This document shows positions 60,301 to 64,000 of a DNA stretch of 64,000 nucleotides, one piece after another. The position numbers were made by a program, and so were the translations under genes. The notes under the pieces were generated by a model that was not told where the DNA came from, did no database searches, and worked only from the letters and a program-made list of their open reading frames with translations. Position 1 is the first letter of the stretch, and each line of letters begins with the position of its first letter. Origin of the DNA: Aplysia californica (Eukaryota; Mollusca; Gastropoda; Aplysiida; Aplysiidae); NCBI RefSeq assembly GCF_000002075.1, contig NW_004797282.1, positions 641,813 through 705,812 of the forward strand. Direction: 5' to 3'.

Positions 60301-63284
60301 ACACTCCCATTGCCTATGTAGTATTGAAAGATTACTGTATGATCTATTATCTCATTTTTTGTCTTCTCTGTTACAGCCATCCCAGATCTACTCTGCTCAG
60401 AATGCCATTTTTGTTCGGAGAGACTTTGGTACCCTAAGTTCTCTCACCAAAGCAAATACAGGTTAGAGCATATCCTACTCTTTGTATATATGACCAAGGA
60501 TTTTATTAAGAGCACTTTCTGCTATTAGATTATTGCCAAAACTAATCCAATAGGACGAATAAGTTTCTGTTCATGCCCAAAATGTAATCAAGAGCACATT
60601 CTACTCTTTGTTGATGAACAAAACAGCTAAAAAGCCGTCTTCTCTTTTTCATGATGTAAGCATAATGTCAGGACACTCCTCTCTTTTTAATGTTTCCAAA
60701 GAAGCTTTTCCAAAAAGGTATTGTTGGCTGTTTATTGTTACAGCATAATCAAGTGAGCATTCAATTTTTTTTTAGAAACGGTTGCATAATGAAAATGTAT
60801 CTAATTTCTAAATATATTCCATTTCAGACAAAGTCTAAAGAGCTTCTGGCACTGTTTTGATGTTTAATTTCATTATTGTCTTTCTTTTTTTTTTGAAAGC
60901 CTAGAACAAAGTGGTGATCATTTTGAATTTTCCATCTTTTCATCTATGGCCTTGGTCTCTGATTCCGATCTCTTTTCTCTCGCAGACACTGATGCTCCGC
61001 CCCTTGCCAACAGAGATGTAAGGAACCTAGTGATATTGACAGAGCTCCCCTTTGTTGTTCCCTTCCTGGAGAGAGTCAAGGTCAGTCATTCTTGCTAATG
61101 AAATACGCCTAGAAAAATAAAAGTCTTTTAACAAAGGATTTATATACACCAGAAAAATAAAAAGACAAAGCAAAGAACCTATATACACCTTGAAAAATAA
61201 GACAGTCTTTTTAAAGCAAAAAACTTACATAAATTAATGCCTTAGAGAATTGAAGCGTCTTCAAAACTTGCTGTAAAAATATTTAACGGGGCTCGCGGGT
61301 CTGGTCTAGGGCCTCAGAGACTGATTTTCACTCACTCTGAGCGCTTTTTACTTTTGTTTGTTTACGATCCCTCATTCAGTCTAGATTATATTGACACTAG
61401 TCACTAAGTGATTAACATAAACAGAATTCATATTTTATTGGGTTCTACGTTGTGTACTTACATGTTCGACGTTTATCCTTGTTTTTCTCAAAACACACTT
61501 TTTCACCACTTTTTGCTTGCGTATGCTGGTTGTTTTTCTCCTCCATTTTTAAATTTTACAACACAGAGACTTGAAATTTGGCTTTATAGTTAGAGGTATG
61601 GTTTGTACTTGTAGTGGGCTGGTTAGTTTTTTACATTTTGCTTTAGAATTATTTTTACAATTTTTTTTCCACCCCAAAAATATTTTAAAAAAAATCAAAT
61701 TCCATATCCCCAACTTTGAGCTCAATTTTGGATACTTTCTAAGTATAGTATCAAAAATCAAAAATACCCAGCTGCAGGCACCTAATTATTTGTGACATTT
61801 TGCAAGTTACAGAATTTGAAAAAGTTAAAAACTGTAGGAATGGTGGAGAAAAAATAATTTCTATCCAAATTTCAAGATGGTCCCCGTTTCTATGGCTACG
61901 ACTTACATAATCAAGTGTGTCAGCGGTTGAACATGAATCTTTTGTCTAAAGTTGTTTCAGTGTGTATTTAGTTTAAGATGTTGTCCCATAAGTATCAAGC
62001 CCCCGTAAAAAGAAAAGGGAATGGAATGGAACAAACAAAAAATTTAGCTACCATTATTGGATTGTTCATTTCACTGAAGTTACTGCCATCTTTCTGAAGT
62101 TTAATAATGTCTTTCCTGGAATTCTGGTCCTGTGAATTTTTAAAAGTTGCGCATGAGCATTGACAGTAGGTGGGTGGTTGGCGGGTGCTCTGGTGTGGTT
62201 TGCTCCTTCTTTTCTGTCAAACATCTATGGTCCTGATCTCTCCTTCTTTTTTTATGTTTGTTACTCTCTTGTAACACCTCTAATCTCCTGCATTTATATG
62301 ACCTTATTGTGTTGCAAGTGCCGTAAAACTCTTACATTGACAGTTGCTGATCATAGCATGAATGTTTCGATTTCTTGCGCTTTCAGATCCTTCAGAACTT
62401 GATTGTTGTGGACAAGCAGGACAACCAAGGGGAGCTCACCAATTTCGGCATAGGCCCTTCTATTGTGATCAGCATCAGGAGAAACTTCATCTATGAGGAT
62501 GCTTTTGAGAAATTATCTCCTGAGAATGGTGAGTAGTGAGTTGTTGCTAACACCTGTTGTTTTGTTTATGTGTATGTGTAGTTCAGTTTGAGTTTTTTGC
62601 CTAAAGCATGTTTTGTGTGTTTGTTAAGTAGTGGAAAGAACATTCCGGTTATTATGTCTTTCCATTTGTTTTATCAGGTAATAATGCTGTGCATGTATGT
62701 GACATTGAAAGGAAACATTTGGAGGGGGGGGGGTGTAATGCTCTAGAGAGTTTGGTATGTTAATTTTTTTTTATTTTAAGGGTTTTTTTTTCTCCTTTAG
62801 GTGTTTTTGAGAGAGTGTGTGTGTGTGTATGCTTATTCAGGGAAATACAAAATAGAAATTACATTCCTTTTACAGCACATGATTGCAGTTTTATGTTCTT
62901 ACTTAGAAATTGTTAATCTATTTTATTTTTTTTTCGTTCTTTCCAATTCATGTTCTTATATATGAAACTACTTGCCCTCAAAGTGGCTTTGGCTTCTTTT
63001 CTCGGTGCACAAATGATTTCATAGTTTTTTTTTCATCAGAGCCTAATCTAAAAAAGAAGATGCGCGTCAGCTTACTCAACGCAGCAGGACTGGATGAGGC
63101 TGGCATTGATGGTGGTGGAATTTTCAGAGAATTTCTGTCTGAACTGTTGAAGACCGGATTTGACCCGAACAGGGGCTTCTTCAAGTACACGGCTGACCGC
63201 CTGCTGTACCCTAACCCAGACTCTGGGAAATTGGTGGAAAATTTTTCTTCTCATTTCTACTTTTTGGGCAGAATGCTGGGCAAG
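36244..63284 (+). CDS. UBE3C: HECT E3 ubiquitin ligase UBE3C, 5' part (19 exons, runs off the window)
   Basis: Proteasome-associated ubiquitin ligase that extends ubiquitin chains on stalled substrates. Exons: 36244-36309, 42357-42410, 42701-42775, 43463-43594, 44475-44587, 45984-46144, 46928-47081, 48526-48794, 51235-51374, 51738-51922, 52282-52368, 56366-56520, 58259-58392, 58809-58895, 59771-59875, 60377-60461, 60986-61080, 62387-62528, 63040-63284. They join in phase to 828 codons. Visible parts are the N-terminus MYSFNGDF, an IQ motif ([13 protein letters not shown], residues about 51-63), the conserved IPMRMLEIF, an acidic [11 protein letters not shown] stretch, TELPFVVPF, then the start of the HECT domain (exon 19: [18 protein letters not shown] to FLGRMLGK). 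UBE3C fits better than UBE3B because of this N-terminus and the acidic stretch. The catalytic cysteine and the rest of HECT lie beyond the right edge. Confidence 0.95.
36682..36835 (-). repeat. 3' LTR of the Gypsy fossil
   Basis: It begins TGTGGTAGGTCTTTACTCAC on the plus strand and ends GAGAGTCACTACA. It closely matches the repeat at 40770-40937. Confidence 0.85.
40770..40937 (-). repeat. 5' LTR of the Gypsy fossil
   Basis: It shares its ends and nearly all of its body with the repeat at 36682-36835, and is slightly longer. The primer site lies directly on its inner side. Confidence 0.85.
40956..41099. repeat. Short hairpin-ended repeat next to the Gypsy fossil
   Basis: It starts GTCAGGGGGGCAGTCCCCCC and ends GGGGGGCTCGCCCCTCTGAC, so each end is itself partly self-complementary and the two ends are inverted to each other. 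It is 144 bp and non-coding. Confidence 0.5.
41327..41812. mobile_element. Inverted-repeat element in UBE3C intron 1
   Basis: The left segment TCTCCGAACGTTCTGGAAAATAAAG..AACTCTATTTCTCC reappears reversed at 41757-41812 (CTCTATTTCTCCGAACGTTC). Inverted repeats are about 50-60 bp. No coding capacity was recognised, and target duplication is unclear. Confidence 0.55.
42357..42410 (+). CDS. UBE3C: UBE3C exon 2 with a GC splice donor
   Basis: The exon encodes [18 protein letters not shown] in phase 0. It ends AGAGAG directly followed by gcaagt, the usual consensus of GC-AG introns. No GT nearby keeps the frame into exon 3, which begins with GATGCTCG and supplies the IQ motif. The downstream acceptor is a normal tttccag. 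Confidence 0.85.
43735..43964. mobile_element. Small inverted-repeat element, copy 2
   Basis: Same family and orientation as 17293-17525, running from GTGGCTTTTAAGGACAAG to CTTGTGCTTAAAAGCGAC. It lies in UBE3C intron 4. Confidence 0.7.
44601..45051. mobile_element. H-family element, copy 5
   Basis: Left end ATATATGGGGCAGCGTGGTG, right end (reversed) TATGTGTTGCAACGCGGTGG. It begins only 13 bases after the UBE3C exon 5 donor at 44588, so the element forms the start of intron 5. Confidence 0.8.
45187..45849. mobile_element. Possible TTAA-type inverted-repeat element
   Basis: The left text AACTCATTGAAGACGC and the reversed right text TTAACTCATTGACCCCG are similar. TTAA follows the right end at 45850-45853; the left flank is degenerate. 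Near the right end lies a self-complementary GGGTCCCGGGACCC segment. Ends are tentative. Confidence 0.35.
47711..47797. mobile_element. Solitary end of the hAT-like element family
   Basis: CAGGGTGTCCAGC followed by TAAAGTCGTTAAAAAGTTGTAAATT and GGCCCTGGTC closely follows the left end of the full element at 52432. Only about 85 bases are present. It lies in UBE3C intron 7, while the full copy lies in intron 11. Confidence 0.75.
49090..49965 (+). pseudogene. Zinc-finger (BED-like) transposase N-terminal fragment, interrupted
   Basis: The frame gives [20 protein letters not shown], then after one in-frame stop at 49177-49179 [20 protein letters not shown] and [19 protein letters not shown]. After the TTAA element it continues as [14 protein letters not shown]. 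Cys-x2-Cys and the spaced His residues outline a BED-type zinc finger as found at the start of hAT-like transposases. The rest of the protein is absent. The insertion at 49310-49903 splits the finger. Confidence 0.55.
49310..49903. mobile_element. TTAA-flanked non-autonomous element, copy 1
   Basis: It starts GGGGGCTCGTGGGC and ends ATTGAGCCCCC, with TTAA on both sides (49306-49309, 49904-49907). TTAA targets with short GC-rich inverted ends fit piggyBac- or Kolobok-type elements. The 594-bp body has no coding potential. A second copy lies at 61287-62004. Confidence 0.8.
50310..50815 (+). repeat. G-family repeat, long copy
   Basis: GCCACTGACTGAAGTTGTCT, GAACTGCTGCTTTCTCTTTC and, later, GGGTGCTCTGGTGTGGTTTG, CTCTTGTAGCACCTCTAATC and TTGCAAGTGCTATCAAACTC follow in order. 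It combines the start seen at 16410 with the end seen at 62165. Confidence 0.6.
51000..51185 (+). repeat. G-family repeat, 3' part
   Basis: GAGTGCTCTGGTGTGGTTTG to GTGCCGTAAAACTTTTACTA then AAACTAAAAC. It ends about 50 bases before UBE3C exon 9. Confidence 0.7.
52432..55759 (+). mobile_element. hAT-like DNA transposon, apparently complete
   Basis: Perfect 14-bp terminal inverted repeats CAGGGTGTCCAGCA (52432-52445 and, reversed, 55746-55759) are flanked by direct GGTTTC copies at 52426-52431 and 55760-55765. This implies a 6-bp target duplication. Just inside the left end, GTCGTAAA occurs at least six times within about 140 bp. Near the right end GTAGTAAATTT occurs twice. Such subterminal motifs usually bind the transposase. 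One long transposase gene fills the middle. A roughly 50-bp tandem duplication lies in its 3' untranslated part (about 55430-55530). It sits in UBE3C intron 11 in the same orientation as the gene. Confidence 0.88.
52954..55047 (+). CDS. hAT-like transposase, 697 residues, uninterrupted
   Basis: The chosen start is the first ATG of the open frame. Residues 1-60 form a zinc-finger-like domain ([15 protein letters not shown], then C35, H52 and H58). The usual first cysteine position has Y32 instead. The central core shows FDESFNSE (about 209), SMDGPN (about 272), [11 protein letters not shown] (about 303) and HRWLENK (about 360). The hAT C-terminal dimerisation motif appears as [15 protein letters not shown] (about 532-546). 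Residues 600-697 are Lys-rich with a likely nuclear signal ([10 protein letters not shown]) and a coiled coil. The open frame and intact ends suggest recent activity. The assignment is by motif order only. Confidence 0.8.
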   Translation: MGKCYFNREWLKDDRFAEWLGQVPNNPGLFFYRVCKQQGSIGTNGVKALLSHSKAAKHRSSLQAANESHVMFSFVKSKDVFTNSKSQTQAQSTDDTTQQPSQPQKSTTKTSTTETVAKSGTLDAHICDEKTLMAEVRWVLHLVGSHSSARSSDDVSELFPVMFSDSRIAQQFQCGRTKAGYLAAFGLAPVLLEEIEKQIRGVHCYTILFDESFNSELQKKQMDVHVRFVLDHVVQSKYYTSFFMGHAKAVDIEKNIKDAVGKLGNERLLQISMDGPNVNLKVFKDLSVELEKTKKCQLVNIGTCGLHVLHNACKDGMKASGWELDSLLRSVYYLFQESPARREDFFKITGSATLPLPFCGHRWLENKGTVERLLSVLPQIKKYINACKDGQASEPLCKSYKTICSFTTIKSKSVSDRDVLTVRLDFKKMCTHVIAKIVDKSPIAYKFACDLTCLNPRNFTCTGASERFADVAKYLHVKRWLSAEEVDDAIFQFQELRKLYEDDGEVVRLDEVFKRIDLTSMPALRKVINIILTLSHGNAEVERGFSVNKEVSVENMAEKTIIARRVVCQFIKSHGSPATVPLNKALLTSCSGAYKTYKAALDEQREMKKMGEKTNGKKRKAEDLKKMNCKRKKLELNIDMLVRKADEMAEEAETCRATKAHELIVQSNAIRKESKAKKMELSELNTSIKALECELEL
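57085..57319. repeat. GC-rich CCGAC-repeat island
   Basis: About 230 bases of GC-rich sequence in AT-rich surroundings. CCGAC or its complement occurs more than a dozen times. The margins CCGACAATC and ATTGTCGGA are inverted to each other, so it may be a small inverted-repeat element. No conserved coding signal was seen. Confidence 0.45.
57479..57890. repeat. AGATCT/TCTAGA palindromic microsatellite with direct duplication
   Basis: Runs of TCTAGATCTAGATCTAGA alternate with a repeated unit GGAGGATTCATATTCCAATT, TATTGTGT and CAAACCCTAT (at about 57520-57560 and 57784-57835). The hexamer is self-complementary. Confidence 0.75.
59036..59215 (+). repeat. G-family repeat, 3' part
   Basis: GGTGCTCTGGTGTGGTTTGC to GCACCGTAAAACCTCTACTA then AAACTAG. 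Same family as 51000-51185 and 62165-62340. Confidence 0.7.
59458..59630. mobile_element. Short pogo-like element
   Basis: The ends CAGTTGAAATTGCCTAAGGC and, reversed, CAGTCAGACCTGCTCTAGCG have TA on both sides (59456-59457, 59631-59632). It is 173 bp and lies between UBE3C exons 14 and 15. Confidence 0.65.
61287..62004. mobile_element. TTAA-type non-autonomous element, copy 2
   Basis: It starts CGGGGCTCGCGGG after TTAA (61283-61286) and ends AAGCCCCC before GTAA. The body parallels copy 1 at 49310-49903: CTTGTTTTTCTCAAAACACA, ATGGTTTGTACTTGTAGTGG and AGTATAGTATCAAAAATCAA. About 110 bases near the left end are unique to this copy. Confidence 0.75.
62165..62340 (+). repeat. G-family repeat, 3' part
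   Basis: GGGTGCTCTGGTGTGGTTTG to GTGCCGTAAAACTCTTAC. It ends about 45 bases before the acceptor of UBE3C exon 18. Confidence 0.7.
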
Positions 63285-64000
63285 GTATCATTCATTAATT
63301 GTTGTTTTTTAAATTGTAATTATGTCTTTTTTTTTCCTCTCTCCCCATCTACAAGTATAAGTTTTCGTCCTTTTGTATGCATAATCGATCCTGTCTGATC
63401 TCATGCCTCTTTGCAGTACCATTTTGGCTTGTTGTCTTTCCATTGTTTGGAGGAAGAATAGGCTATGTTGAAATAATAGAATCCTTTGCTTCCTTCAAGT
63501 ATTACCGGTACCCTGATGTTCCATGGTTGTAATGATGGGGGGGGGGGGGGAATGAAAAAGACAGACTGACTGACTGACATACAGGGGGAAGTCTATGTGC
63601 TGCCTCAGTTTTTTTAGCGCCACTACTCTGTCCTTTCTAAAAAGGGGCGGGTTTGGTCATTCTAAAGAGAATTCACTGTTTATTTCTTCTTTAAATTGAG
63701 CTGTGATACACTTTATAACTTCACATGGGACACTTTCTCGCTTATTAGTGGATCAAATGTTATCAAACAAGCATAGTAAGGACTCTTAAGATCCTCAATC
63801 AAATTTGAGAAAAAAATTTAGTTTCCATGGATAAGGCAGTCATATTGGATTTTGTTGACATGTCTTACGTAATTAATACCTCACTTATTTTTCATGGAAA
63901 TAATAATTTTTTTTCATGCATCTTGGCAAACAATAGATCTGCAAATCTGAGGGATGAAATTTCCCTAAACATACTAGAAAATTTTTCATGAATTTTTTCC
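63285..64000. other. UBE3C intron 19, incomplete
   Basis: A normal donor (gtatca) opens the intron. The next expected exon, which would start like ALYENMLVELPFAGFF, is not found before the window ends. A poly-G run lies near 63539-63551. Confidence 0.6.

Noticed and set aside
62910-63039. In-frame sequence before UBE3C exon 19 as coding
   Set aside because: An acceptor at 63039 gives the correct phase and the family sequence starts right after it. The upstream residues are intron translation.

Overview
The window is animal nuclear DNA, most likely from a mollusc and probably a gastropod. The three host genes have long introns packed with transposons. The repeats include a tRNA-headed SINE ending in an ATT tail, a CsRn1-like Ty3/Gypsy fossil with a tRNA-Trp primer site, and many small inverted-repeat elements. 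The lineage call is inference, because no species marker is present.

Three conserved protein-coding genes are present. (1) NADK2, mitochondrial NAD kinase, plus strand, nine coding exons from 844 to 17771, apparently complete at 464 codons. (2) DPH5, diphthine methyl ester synthase, minus strand, eight coding exons from 35861 down to 24007, complete at 286 codons. NADK2 and DPH5 converge on a 6.2 kb stretch. (3) UBE3C, a HECT-type ubiquitin ligase, plus strand, 19 exons from 36244 to 63284. It runs off the right edge just after the start of the HECT domain. DPH5 and UBE3C are head to head, with 382 bp between their start codons. That gap carries ETS (GABP-like) and CCAAT motifs and looks like a shared housekeeping promoter. 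All exon joins were checked for splice signals and reading phase. One UBE3C intron uses a GC donor.

The accessory content lies in the introns. NADK2 intron 1 (1180-9951) holds a 1.3 kb palindromic foldback repeat and a Merlin-like (ISXO2-type) transposase gene split by two separate insertions, each with recognisable target duplications. Other NADK2 introns hold a LINE RNase H fragment and pogo-like inverted-repeat elements. DPH5 introns hold several copies of a roughly 430 bp inverted-repeat family, two pogo-like elements (one carrying a complete SINE) and a 678-base assembly gap. UBE3C intron 1 holds the Gypsy fossil. UBE3C intron 11 holds a 3.3 kb hAT-like transposon with an uninterrupted 697-codon transposase, which is the most striking mobile element here. 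Two TTAA-flanked elements sit in other UBE3C introns, one of them inside a zinc-finger transposase fragment.

The three host genes have unrelated functions: mitochondrial NADP supply, diphthamide modification of eEF2, and proteasome-linked ubiquitination. I saw no sign of a novel host system. The interest lies in the nested and possibly recent transposons, whose superfamily is unclear in several cases.
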